Positions 41,861 to 49,136 of a stretch of DNA of 51,014 nucleotides are shown piece by piece. The position numbers were made by a program, and so were the translations under genes. The first letter of the stretch is position 1; each line of letters opens with the position of its first letter. Source of the stretch: Lysobacteraceae bacterium (GTDB lineage: Bacteria; Pseudomonadota; Gammaproteobacteria; Xanthomonadales; BQJN01); NCBI GenBank assembly GCA_021604725.1, contig BQJN01000022.1:1-51014 (forward strand). Direction: 5' to 3'. The notes beneath the pieces are model-generated. The model ran no database searches and had not been told where the DNA came from. It saw nothing but the letters and a program-made list of their open reading frames with translations.

Positions 41861-42247
41861 CTATGCCGAAGCTGCGTAGCGTTCTACCCGATGGACCGAT
41901 TGCTGACGGAACTCGCGAGGCGAACAACCACACTCTTTTCGAAACAGGCGTGAGAACGCGCTACAGTTTCCGAAGCCACAAGAGAAGACAATATCAGTGA
42001 TCGGTTGATGGGTTTGCAGCAGCAAATCCTGGGCGTGGTCCAGTTTGCGTTGAGTCAGATACTGGTGTGGTGTCACGCCAAATGCCAGCTTGAATTGGCG
42101 CAGGAAGTGCGCTGCGGACAAGAACGCGTTTGCTGCGATCTCTTCAAGCGTTGGGTTCTGTGCAAAGTTGGTGTCGATATATCGACGGGCGCGCCACAGG
42201 CGCTGATCAAGGTGGGCACGGCGACGACGTTGCTGCATATTACTCAT
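41861..42247 (-). CDS. AraC-family transcriptional regulator (short)
   Basis: This 128-residue protein is little more than the two-helix-turn-helix DNA-binding domain of the AraC/XylS family. NPTLEEIAANAFLSAAHFLRQFKLAFGVTPHQYLTQRKLDHAQDLL and ITDIVFSCGFGNCSAFSRLFRKECGCSPREF cover both helix pairs. No effector domain is present, so it may act constitutively or be controlled by its own level. AAGGAG lies 7 nt before ATG 42247, which supports this start over one at 42331. Its target is unknown. Confidence 0.9.
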   Translation of the reverse strand: MSNMQQRRRRAHLDQRLWRARRYIDTNFAQNPTLEEIAANAFLSAAHFLRQFKLAFGVTPHQYLTQRKLDHAQDLLLQTHQPITDIVFSCGFGNCSAFSRLFRKECGCSPREFRQQSVHRVERYAASA

Positions 42248-42655
42248 GTTCGATCTCCTTTCACAAAACAGTATTGCTACCGTAGTACGAAGCATATCGT
42301 ACGGTTGACACTCAACTCCATAGCTGATCAAACCCCTTATCGCGACGAAACAACATTTCGTCGACGACGAACTGTTTTTTAGCCTGGAACGAGCAGAAAC
42401 GACATGAAAACGCCAGAATGCGATGATGTAGGTTATCCTTCATTGCCGCCGCGCAACGAGATACCAGCCTGCATTATTCACGAGGACGGCTGGCCATGAG
42501 TCAAATAGTGCAACGAAAAAAGGCTTTGGATTGATAATAGGTGCAACCAAGATTTACCACTGTGGCCTTTCACTGTCAGGCCCAATCTTGCGTTGCATCT
42601 TAGCCAGATTAGCCCTGAGCAGCGAACCCTCATGAACAATGCAGGCTAGAACGGA
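42248..42655. other. Gene-free region between the AraC-family gene and rsgA
   Basis: This 408-bp gap holds a perfect hairpin, CGACGAAA/TTTCGTCG (42343-42350 with 42356-42363), followed 7 nt later by CTGTTTTTT. That could be a weak plus-strand terminator or a regulatory leader. The rest shows no coding frame with a family match. Promoters for both flanking genes must lie here, but I cannot place them. Confidence 0.45.
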
Positions 42656-43552
42656 ATGAACAACACGCCCGACAGCAACGGTATGGCGATCAGGACCGGC
42701 CGAGTCATCCGCTTTACCGGAAAAACCGGACTGGTTGAGGATGCAGAAGAACTGGTCGTTTGCCAGATGCGTCGACAAAAAACCATTCCAGTGTGTGGTG
42801 ACCTTGTCGATTGGGCACCAATCGACGCACAAGGTGTAATCAGCAAAGTTCACAAACGCAGAAATGCCTTTGCCCGTGCTGACCGACACGGCAGAAAGCG
42901 CTGGGTTGCCGCAAACCTTGACGGCATATGTATTGTGGTTGCGCCGCATCCGGAACCCACCAGAGACCTGCTCAACCGCTACCTGGTTGCCTGCGAAAAC
43001 CTGTCAATTGAGCCCATTATTGTGTGTAACAAAATGGACCTGGCTGCGGACATGGAGCACTGGGTAGCATTACGCGAGCGCTACCAGGCATTGGGATACG
43101 CAGTAGCATTCACTGAAGCGACCGGCGGCAATGCAACACAGTTTGAACAGCAATTGACCCAGGGCGTGCATATTCTGGTCGGTCAATCTGGTGTCGGCAA
43201 GACCGCATTGCTCAACCAGTTAATTCCGGACTTGGACCTGCAGACCGGCCGCGTGTCTGAAGCCACCGGCAAGGGCACACACACGACCACCGCAACAACG
43301 CTTTACAAGCGCCCTGCGGGAGGTGCGTTAATCGATTCACCGGGCGTATGGGAGTTTGGCATATGGAAAATGTCACCCGAAGAGGTCGCGCACGGCTTTC
43401 GAGAATTTCGCCAACTGCTTGGTCAGTGTCGCTTTCACAATTGCCAACACCTGCATGAGCCCGACTGCGCGGTCGCTGCCGCCGCTGACGCCGGCCAGAT
43501 CGAGACTGAACGGTTGGCTTCATACCGACGAATTGTAGGAGCACTCGAATGA
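42656..43552 (+). CDS. rsgA: Ribosome small subunit-dependent GTPase A
   Basis: RsgA is a circularly permuted GTPase that checks late 30S subunit assembly. The protein has 298 residues. An OB domain (GRVIRFTGKTGLVEDAEE...GDLVDW) is followed by the permuted G motifs: G4 CNKMD, then G1 GQSGVGKTALLN, G2 region GKGTHTTT, and G3 DSPGVWEFG. A zinc finger closes it (CRFHNCQHLHEPDC). An in-frame ATG at 42683 is an alternative start. It overlaps the nudix gene by 4 bp. Confidence 0.95.
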   Translation: MNNTPDSNGMAIRTGRVIRFTGKTGLVEDAEELVVCQMRRQKTIPVCGDLVDWAPIDAQGVISKVHKRRNAFARADRHGRKRWVAANLDGICIVVAPHPEPTRDLLNRYLVACENLSIEPIIVCNKMDLAADMEHWVALRERYQALGYAVAFTEATGGNATQFEQQLTQGVHILVGQSGVGKTALLNQLIPDLDLQTGRVSEATGKGTHTTTATTLYKRPAGGALIDSPGVWEFGIWKMSPEEVAHGFREFRQLLGQCRFHNCQHLHEPDCAVAAAADAGQIETERLASYRRIVGALE

Positions 43553-44106
43553 ATCGCGACGTTCTCCATTGCGCAAAGTGCGGCACCGCCGTTGAGCAAA
43601 AGATTCCCGAGGGGGACAATCGCATCCGCCAGGTTTGTCCGCAGTGCCACTACATCCATTACCAAAACCCATTACCGGTTGCTGGCTGCATTTTGACCTG
43701 GGAAGACCGGATCCTTCTGGCTAAACGTGCAATCGAACCCCGGTATGGATTCTGGACCCTGCCCGCAGGGTTTATGGAAGTGGGTGAAACAGCCACCGAA
43801 GCAGCCGCCCGCGAGGCCATGGAGGAAACGGCTGCAACGGCCGAGGCGCTCGAGCTTTACGGCGTCTACAGCATCCCGCACATCGGCCAGCTCTATATGA
43901 TGTATCGCGGCATCTGCAAGGACGGGTACGCGCGGGCCGCTGACGAAAGCCTTGAGGTCAACTTTGTGCTACCCGATGAGATTCCCTGGGATGAGTTAGC
44001 CTTCCCGGTGATCAGACACACCTTGCACAGGTTTCTAAAGGACCGGAAAAAAAACCGGTTCCAGGTGTTCCATGAAGCGTTGGACTATCGCTCCCGCTCG
44101 ACCTGA
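43549..44106 (+). CDS. NUDIX hydrolase with zinc ribbon
   Basis: This 185-residue protein has an N-terminal zinc ribbon (CAKCG...CPQCH, residues 8-33) and a Nudix domain. The Nudix box is GFMEVGETATEAAAREAMEETAA. All catalytic Glu are kept; the final Gly is Ala. The layout resembles NudC-like or ADP-ribose pyrophosphatase proteins with a ribbon. The substrate is an unknown nucleoside diphosphate derivative. Its last 22 bp overlap the convergent GNAT gene. Confidence 0.9.
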   Translation: MNRDVLHCAKCGTAVEQKIPEGDNRIRQVCPQCHYIHYQNPLPVAGCILTWEDRILLAKRAIEPRYGFWTLPAGFMEVGETATEAAAREAMEETAATAEALELYGVYSIPHIGQLYMMYRGICKDGYARAADESLEVNFVLPDEIPWDELAFPVIRHTLHRFLKDRKKNRFQVFHEALDYRSRST

Positions 44107-44666
44107 ACCGATTGTCGCCGTGCAGCATGGTCATCGTTTTCAAGCGTAAAGAACTCCAGAATCTCATCGTAATAATCCTCGGTTTTGCCCTGATGCTGCA
44201 TGCCGAGCTTTTGTAGAACGTTTCTCGAACCGACATTGTCCTCGACTGTAACCCCCATAAAATGCTGGGCACGCCAGTCTTTGGCCGCCACCGTCATTAA
44301 CGCTTCACTGGCTTCTGTTGCCACGCCTCGCCCCCACGATTGCTGGGTAAGACGGTAGCCGATTTCGACCCACAGTCCATCTTCGGTGGGTCGGCAAAAT
44401 ACCCAGCCAAGAAAATTGCGCTGGTCCAACCATTCAATAGCCCGAATGAATTTGAAACGCTGTCCTGCCGCCAACTCCGCAAGGAAGTTGGCTCGGTACT
44501 GATCCTGCGTAAACTCATTCGGCAACAAGTGGCGCATCACCTCAGGGTCGGTATCCATCCGCCACATCGCATCGGCATCATCGGGGTTCAGTGGTCGCAA
44601 GCGCAGGCGCTGGCTTGTCGTTATCTGCGGCAGGCTCAACGCTGTTCTACAGTAGGGGCGAGACAT
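44085..44666 (-). CDS. GNAT family N-acetyltransferase (RimJ/RimL type)
   Basis: This acetyltransferase of about 193 residues is of the RimJ/RimL-like Acetyltransf_3 group. It begins TSQRLRLRPLNPDDADAMWRMDTDPEVMRHL and has the acetyl-CoA loop LTQQSWGRGVATEASEAL and the SRNVLQKLGMQHQGK ending. GGAAG lies about 4 nt before ATG 44666. The substrate is unknown. It is divergent from rubrerythrin, with the palindrome at 44709 between them, and overlaps the nudix gene tail to tail. Confidence 0.88.
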   Translation of the reverse strand: MSRPYCRTALSLPQITTSQRLRLRPLNPDDADAMWRMDTDPEVMRHLLPNEFTQDQYRANFLAELAAGQRFKFIRAIEWLDQRNFLGWVFCRPTEDGLWVEIGYRLTQQSWGRGVATEASEALMTVAAKDWRAQHFMGVTVEDNVGSRNVLQKLGMQHQGKTEDYYDEILEFFTLENDDHAARRQSVQVERER

Positions 44667-44682
44667 CGGCTTCCTTCGCTCA

Positions 44683-44710
44683 TTGACAAAATCTATCGCC
44701 GCCATAGGGT
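44683..44710 (+). promoter_or_regulatory. Promoter of the rubrerythrin cassette
   Basis: TTGACA (44683-44688) and TAGGGT (44705-44710) are spaced 16 bp. The -35 box is consensus; the -10 matches at four of six positions. The palindrome at 44709-44732 begins at the end of the -10 and would cover the start of transcription. Confidence 0.5.
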
Positions 44711-44732
44711 GTCGCAATTTCAATTGCGACAC
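44709..44732. promoter_or_regulatory. 24-bp palindromic operator before the rubrerythrin cassette
   Basis: GTGTCGCAATT-TC-AATTGCGACAC has perfect 11-bp arms around a 2-bp centre. It overlaps the expected transcription start of rubrerythrin and is 43 bp from the divergent GNAT start, so a dimeric repressor bound here could control both. I do not recognise the motif as that of a known regulator. An RNA hairpin in the leader is a less likely reading, as no U-run follows. Confidence 0.7.
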
Positions 44733-44790
44733 AAGCCGGCGTATGCTCATGACTCATCAATCCATAGACGTCTTGAGGAGGATCCGCATC

Positions 44791-45210
44791 ATGGCATTGA
44801 AAGGCAGCAAAACTGAACAAAACCTGAAAGACGCCTTTGCCGGCGAGTCGCAGGCCAATCGTCGTTATCTGTATTTCGCACAAAAGGCCGATGTTGAAGG
44901 CTACAACGATGTAGCTGCGGTATTTCGTTCCACCGCCGAAGGCGAAACCGGCCATGCACATGGTCATCTTGAGTACCTGGAAGAAACAGGCGACCCCGCC
45001 ACGGGCTTACCGATCGGAACCACCAGTGACAACCTCGGTGCTGCAATTGCTGGCGAAACACACGAGTACACCGACATGTATCCCGGCATGGCGCGAACCG
45101 CGCGGGACGAAGGATTCGACGAAATCGCCGATTGGTTTGAAACCCTGGCCAAAGCCGAACGCTCGCATGCCAATCGCTTCAGCAAGGCCTTGAGCGAACT
45201 GGATGGCTGA
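44791..45210 (+). CDS. Rubrerythrin family protein without rubredoxin domain
   Basis: This 139-residue ferritin-like di-iron protein reduces hydrogen peroxide in other members of the family. The metal motifs are visible: [38 protein letters not shown] and [13 protein letters not shown] (two ExxH). The C-terminal rubredoxin domain of classical rubrerythrin is absent, so it needs an external electron donor. I take ATG 44791, 9 nt after GAGGAGG. It leads a cassette with the Fe-S and DUF3501 genes, which could supply electrons. Confidence 0.93.
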   Translation: MALKGSKTEQNLKDAFAGESQANRRYLYFAQKADVEGYNDVAAVFRSTAEGETGHAHGHLEYLEETGDPATGLPIGTTSDNLGAAIAGETHEYTDMYPGMARTARDEGFDEIADWFETLAKAERSHANRFSKALSELDG

Positions 45211-45270
45211 AGCGACAGCCAAGTATCGAGGCCCAGGACGTGCTCCACGCAGTCCTGGGCTCAGAGCAAC

Positions 45271-46584
45271 ATGAGTGCCCCCCGCGAAGGGGGCCTGGAC
45301 GCGCCCACCCGGCACCCAATCGACTGGCAGTGCGAAGACTATTTCGATGCCGACAAGCTCAACAAGGAACTGGAGCGAGTGTTCGACATCTGCCACGGCT
45401 GCCGTCGCTGCGTCAGCCTGTGTCAGGCATTTCCAACCCTGTTCGACCTGGTTGACGAATCGACGACCATGGAAATCGACGGCGTCGACAAGGCCGATTA
45501 CGCCAAGGTAGCCGAGCAGTGCTATCTCTGCGACCTGTGCTTTCAGACCAAGTGCCCCTACGTCCCGCCGCATGAGTGGGCGCTGGATTTTCCGCACTTG
45601 ATGCTGCAGGCCAAGGCGCAAGCTTTTTCTGATCATGGCGCTTCAATTAGAGACCGGGCAATGACATCCACCGACCAGGTAGGCCGGCTGGCAACGCTTC
45701 CGGTGGTCAACAAGGCGGCGAATGCTTTAATCAACAGCCGATCGGCGAGAGGCGCGCTTGAGAAGTCGCTGAAGATCGACCGAGAAGCTGCACTGCCCAA
45801 TTTCACCCGGCCTACGTTTCATCAGCAAAGCAAAGAGTCAAAACCTGTCGTTGAACCGGTGGCAAAGGTCGCTTTGTACGTCACCTGCTACGGCAACCAC
45901 CATGATCCCAAGGCCACTGACGACCTCAAGACCATACTCGAGCATAACCGTATTGCAGTCGAAGTCATCCGCAACGAACGATGCTGCGGCATGCCCAAAC
46001 TCGAACTGGGCGACTTGCAAGCGGTCGACCGGCTGAAGCGCACCAATATTCCGCTACTGATGGAGTGGGTGGACAAAGGCTATCAAATCACCGCCCCAAT
46101 CCCATCTTGTGTTCTGATGTACCGTCAGGAGTTGCCCCTGATGTACCCGCACGATCAAGCCGTCCAGTCAGTAAAGGCTGCCATGACCGACCCGTTCGAG
46201 TTGTTGTGGGGCCTATACAAGCAGGGCAAGTTGAACACAGATTTCAAGTCCGGGCTGGGTCGCATTTTCGGTCAATCAGCCTGCCATCAACGGGTGCAGA
46301 ATATTGGCCCGCGAACCCGCGACGTGCTATCACTGATTCCCGATACCAAAATCGACTGGATAGATCGGTGTTCCGGCCATGATGGCACCTATGCCGTAAA
46401 GGCAGAGACCTCGAAATACGCACGCAAGATCGTGCGACCGGTGGCCCGCAAGGCGTCGGCCAGCAATCCGGATCATTTAACCAGTGACTGTCCAATGGCG
46501 GCAAAGCACATTGCCAGTGCAATGGGTGATGACATCGAGCCCCTGCACCCGGCAACTCTACTAAGGATGGCATACGGACTATGA
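45271..46584 (+). CDS. Heterodisulfide reductase-like Fe-S protein (GlpC/HdrD type)
   Basis: The protein has 437 residues. Two 4Fe-4S clusters are bound by CHGCRRCVSLC (41-51) and CYLCDLCFQTKC. The CCG part follows: YVTCYGNHHDP...ERCCGMPKLELGD is complete, while the second repeat (SACHQRV...DRCSGHDGTY) has CSGH instead of CCG. It is a cytoplasmic or membrane-associated redox protein. Its clusters could pass electrons to rubrerythrin encoded 60 bp upstream. The stop overlaps the DUF3501 start by 4 bp. Confidence 0.9.
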   Translation: MSAPREGGLDAPTRHPIDWQCEDYFDADKLNKELERVFDICHGCRRCVSLCQAFPTLFDLVDESTTMEIDGVDKADYAKVAEQCYLCDLCFQTKCPYVPPHEWALDFPHLMLQAKAQAFSDHGASIRDRAMTSTDQVGRLATLPVVNKAANALINSRSARGALEKSLKIDREAALPNFTRPTFHQQSKESKPVVEPVAKVALYVTCYGNHHDPKATDDLKTILEHNRIAVEVIRNERCCGMPKLELGDLQAVDRLKRTNIPLLMEWVDKGYQITAPIPSCVLMYRQELPLMYPHDQAVQSVKAAMTDPFELLWGLYKQGKLNTDFKSGLGRIFGQSACHQRVQNIGPRTRDVLSLIPDTKIDWIDRCSGHDGTYAVKAETSKYARKIVRPVARKASASNPDHLTSDCPMAAKHIASAMGDDIEPLHPATLLRMAYGL

Positions 46585-47165
46585 ATCGCCCCCTGACTCG
46601 CACCGATCTGTTATCGCTGGAACGCTATTCCGAGCAACGTGAAACAATGCGCCGGCAACTGGTGGCACACAAGAAACAACGCCAGCTGGCATTGGGCCCC
46701 AACGTTACCCTGTACTTCGAAGATCGGCGAACGATTGCCTATCAAATCCAGGAAATGTTGCGCATTGAGCGCATCTTTGAAGCCGCTGGCATAGAAGAGG
46801 AGCTGGAAACATACAACCCCTTGATTCCGGACGGCGACAATCTCAAGGCCACCATGATGATTGAGTACCCCGACCCGTCGGAGCGTCGACAGCGTCTGCA
46901 ACAACTGGTCGGTATCGAACACCAGATCTGGGTCGCCGGCAGCGCCTCTGGGCGACGCTACGCCGTAGCTGACGAAGACCTGGAACGAGCGACCGAAGAC
47001 AAAACCTCGGCAGTCCATTTTCTTAGGTTCCAGTTGCCAGACTCATTGATCGCAGAAATCAAGTCCGACACCCCCATCCAATTCGGTTGCAACCATCCGC
47101 AATACGACGTACAAGTGACCATCGATGGCTCCTTGCGAGCCCAGTTGCGCAACGATTTGGCTTGA
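46581..47165 (+). CDS. DUF3501 family protein
   Basis: This 194-residue cytoplasmic protein is of the DUF3501 family, function unknown. It carries the conserved stretch LGPNVTLYFEDRRTIAYQIQEMLRIERIF, then EELETYNPLIPDGDNLKATMMIEY, and ends QYDVQVTIDGSLRAQLRNDL. As far as I know the family regularly occurs beside rubrerythrin and HdrD-like Fe-S genes, as here, so a shared role in peroxide or redox defence is inferred. It is translationally coupled to the Fe-S gene and followed by a HIT protein after 10 bp. Confidence 0.9.
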   Translation: MNRPLTRTDLLSLERYSEQRETMRRQLVAHKKQRQLALGPNVTLYFEDRRTIAYQIQEMLRIERIFEAAGIEEELETYNPLIPDGDNLKATMMIEYPDPSERRQRLQQLVGIEHQIWVAGSASGRRYAVADEDLERATEDKTSAVHFLRFQLPDSLIAEIKSDTPIQFGCNHPQYDVQVTIDGSLRAQLRNDLA

Positions 47166-47175
47166 GGACAGTATT

Positions 47176-47517
47176 TTGGATGACTTGTTTCTGAAGATCA
47201 TTGACCGGGAAATTCCCGCAGATATTGTCTACGAAGACGACAATGTGATCGGTTTTCGAGACATCAACCCACAGGCGCCAACGCACGTCCTGTTTATCCC
47301 ACGCCGACGCATCCCGACGCTGAATGACCTCAAACCCGATGACGCCACGTTGACCGGTCAACTGGTCCTGGCTGCAGCAGCCTATGCCAAGCAGATCGGC
47401 GTCGATGAGGACGGCTACCGGGTGGTAATGAACTGCAATGCAGCTGCCGGACAAACCGTGTTCCACATTCACCTGCACATGTTGGCCGGTCGCAACCTGA
47501 GTTGGCCGCCGGGCTAG
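47176..47517 (+). CDS. HIT family nucleotide hydrolase (HinT-like)
   Basis: This 113-residue protein belongs to the histidine triad family, whose HinT members hydrolyse adenosine phosphoramidates and acyl- or aminoacyl-AMP. The triad is HIHLHMLAG (His97, His99, His101), preceded by IVYEDDNVIGFRDINPQAPTHVLFIPRR. I use TTG 47176, after GAGGAC; the frame extends upstream inside the DUF3501 gene but that part is unlike HIT proteins. It is the last gene of the rubrerythrin cassette. Confidence 0.93.
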   Translation: MDDLFLKIIDREIPADIVYEDDNVIGFRDINPQAPTHVLFIPRRRIPTLNDLKPDDATLTGQLVLAAAAYAKQIGVDEDGYRVVMNCNAAAGQTVFHIHLHMLAGRNLSWPPG

Positions 47518-47634
47518 GGAAAATTCGAATGCGGCTCTGCGTGACCTCAACAGTGCAGCTTGCCGAGGGCAGTGGTTTGGACAGCTGTCGCTGCATGCGT
47601 TATAAACCCAGGCACAAACTAGCAAGGATTTCGT

Positions 47635-48090
47635 ATGGCCAGTCATAGAATTTTCACATTGTTGCTCCTGACATCGCTGGCCGCATGCGCCTCCAGCCAA
47701 GGACCGCAACGCAATAGTGACTCACCGCTAGCCGATACCAACTGGCAACTATTGGCCATTGCCGGTCAAGCATCCATCGAGTCACCGCATCCGGTTACAT
47801 TGGGCATTGAGGAGACAGCAAAAGAGATTCGGGGACGAGGACCTTGCAACCGGTATTTTGGCAACGTTCAAATTAATGACGAAAGCGCCACGTTCATTGC
47901 CGGCGCGCTGGCGGCAACCAAAATGTACTGTGGCCAACCGGAGGGCGTCATGGACCTCGAGCTGAAATTCATGTCAGCGTTCAATGAAGTGCGGCAGTAC
48001 GTGAGGGACGGTCAGTCCTTGTCACTGCAAGATACCGAAGGCAACGAAGTGTTGGCATTCACACAAGTGTTCCTGGAGCAAGACCAGTAG
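47635..48090 (+). CDS. META domain lipoprotein (HslJ-like)
   Basis: This 151-residue lipoprotein has a signal sequence with lipobox LAAC (Cys18). The mature part is a META domain: LADTNWQLLAIAGQ, GPCNRYFGNVQINDESATF and AATKMYCGQPEGVMDLELKFMSAF are all typical, with the conserved Cys in GPCN and MYC. Related HslJ and MetA-type proteins are linked to novobiocin tolerance or heat shock, but the biochemical role is unknown. It converges on galE with only 21 bp between stops. Confidence 0.9.
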   Translation: MASHRIFTLLLLTSLAACASSQGPQRNSDSPLADTNWQLLAIAGQASIESPHPVTLGIEETAKEIRGRGPCNRYFGNVQINDESATFIAGALAATKMYCGQPEGVMDLELKFMSAFNEVRQYVRDGQSLSLQDTEGNEVLAFTQVFLEQDQ

Positions 48091-48111
48091 CGAACAGCCA
48101 GTACTCTGCGC

Positions 48112-49092
48112 TCACTTGAAGTGATGCCGCGTCCAGTTCCAGGCGGTTTCCACAATGGTGTCAAGATCGGCATACCGTGGCGACCACCCAAGATCATTAA
48201 TGATTTTGGATGCATCACCCACCAGGCGAGGCGGATCACCAGCTCGCCTTGGGCCGTCGACCACCTTGATTGGCCGGCCGGTAACACGTTGACACGCATC
48301 AATAACCTGTTGCACTGAGAAGCCGGTTCCATTGCCCAGGTTGTACACTGCCGATTCAGCTCCCTGGTCCAAGGCTTGCAATGCCAACACATGCGCTTGA
48401 GCCAAATCGCTGACGTGCACATAATCGCGCACACAGGTGCCATCATCGGTATCGTAATCGCGACCAAACACGGTAATGCTGTCACGGATACCAGCTGCTG
48501 CCATCAATACCAGTGGAATCAAGTGCGTTTCCGGACTATGGTCTTCGCCAATCTCAGCCTCCGGGTCAGCGCCGGCGGCATTGAAGTAGCGCAAGGCCAC
48601 GCAGCGCAGACCATAGGCGGCTGAATAGTCAGCCATGGCCTGCTCAATCATTAGTTTGCTGCGTCCATATGGGTTGATCGGATTCTGAGGATGACTCTCA
48701 TCAATCGGCGTAACACGCGGGATACCGTAGCTGGCACAGGTTGACGAAAATACCAGCGACTCGATCGACCGGTTTCGCATCGCGTCGAGCAGATTGAGGC
48801 TGCCAACGACATTGTTTCGATAGTATTTGGCCGGATTGGTGACGGACTCACCGACATAAGCGTACGCTGCAAAGTGCATTACTGCCGCTGGCTTGACCTC
48901 ATCAAGTGCCGCTTCAATTTGCTGCGGATCGGCCAGGTCGCCGCGAATCAAGGGGCCCCACTTCACTGCCCACGGGTGGCCATAGATCAAGTTGTCAAAA
49001 ACGACCGGCTCATAGCCAGCTGTTTGCAGGGCTTTACAGGCATGACTACCGATGTAGCCGGCACCGCCGGTGACAAGGATGCGATTGTTCAT
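48112..49092 (-). CDS. galE: UDP-glucose 4-epimerase
   Basis: GalE interconverts UDP-glucose and UDP-galactose for cell-surface polysaccharides or galactose use. The 326-residue extended SDR has the NAD loop VTGGAGYIGSHACKAL, VFSSTCASYG, the catalytic NPYGRSKLMIEQ (Tyr-x-x-x-Lys), RYFNAAGADPEAEIGEDHSPETHLIP, and DYVHVSDLAQAH. This combination is typical of GalE. The GGAG ribosome-binding site is 10 nt before the ATG and at the edge of a stem-loop. No other galactose genes are nearby. Confidence 0.95.
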   Translation of the reverse strand: MNNRILVTGGAGYIGSHACKALQTAGYEPVVFDNLIYGHPWAVKWGPLIRGDLADPQQIEAALDEVKPAAVMHFAAYAYVGESVTNPAKYYRNNVVGSLNLLDAMRNRSIESLVFSSTCASYGIPRVTPIDESHPQNPINPYGRSKLMIEQAMADYSAAYGLRCVALRYFNAAGADPEAEIGEDHSPETHLIPLVLMAAAGIRDSITVFGRDYDTDDGTCVRDYVHVSDLAQAHVLALQALDQGAESAVYNLGNGTGFSVQQVIDACQRVTGRPIKVVDGPRRAGDPPRLVGDASKIINDLGWSPRYADLDTIVETAWNWTRHHFK

Positions 49093-49103
49093 GTTTTTGG
49101 TAC

Positions 49104-49126
49104 TCCGACCCCGGAGCAGGGTCGGA
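49104..49126 (-). promoter_or_regulatory. Hairpin overlapping the galE ribosome-binding site
   Basis: On the minus strand TCCGACCC (49119-49126) and GGGTCGGA (49104-49111) form a perfect 8-bp stem with a 7-nt loop just before galE. The 3' arm runs into the GGAG of the galE ribosome-binding site, so folding could reduce translation. It could also be the 3' hairpin of the upstream secreted-protein gene; no U-run follows, which argues against an intrinsic terminator. Confidence 0.4.
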
Positions 49127-49136
49127 ATAGTATTGG

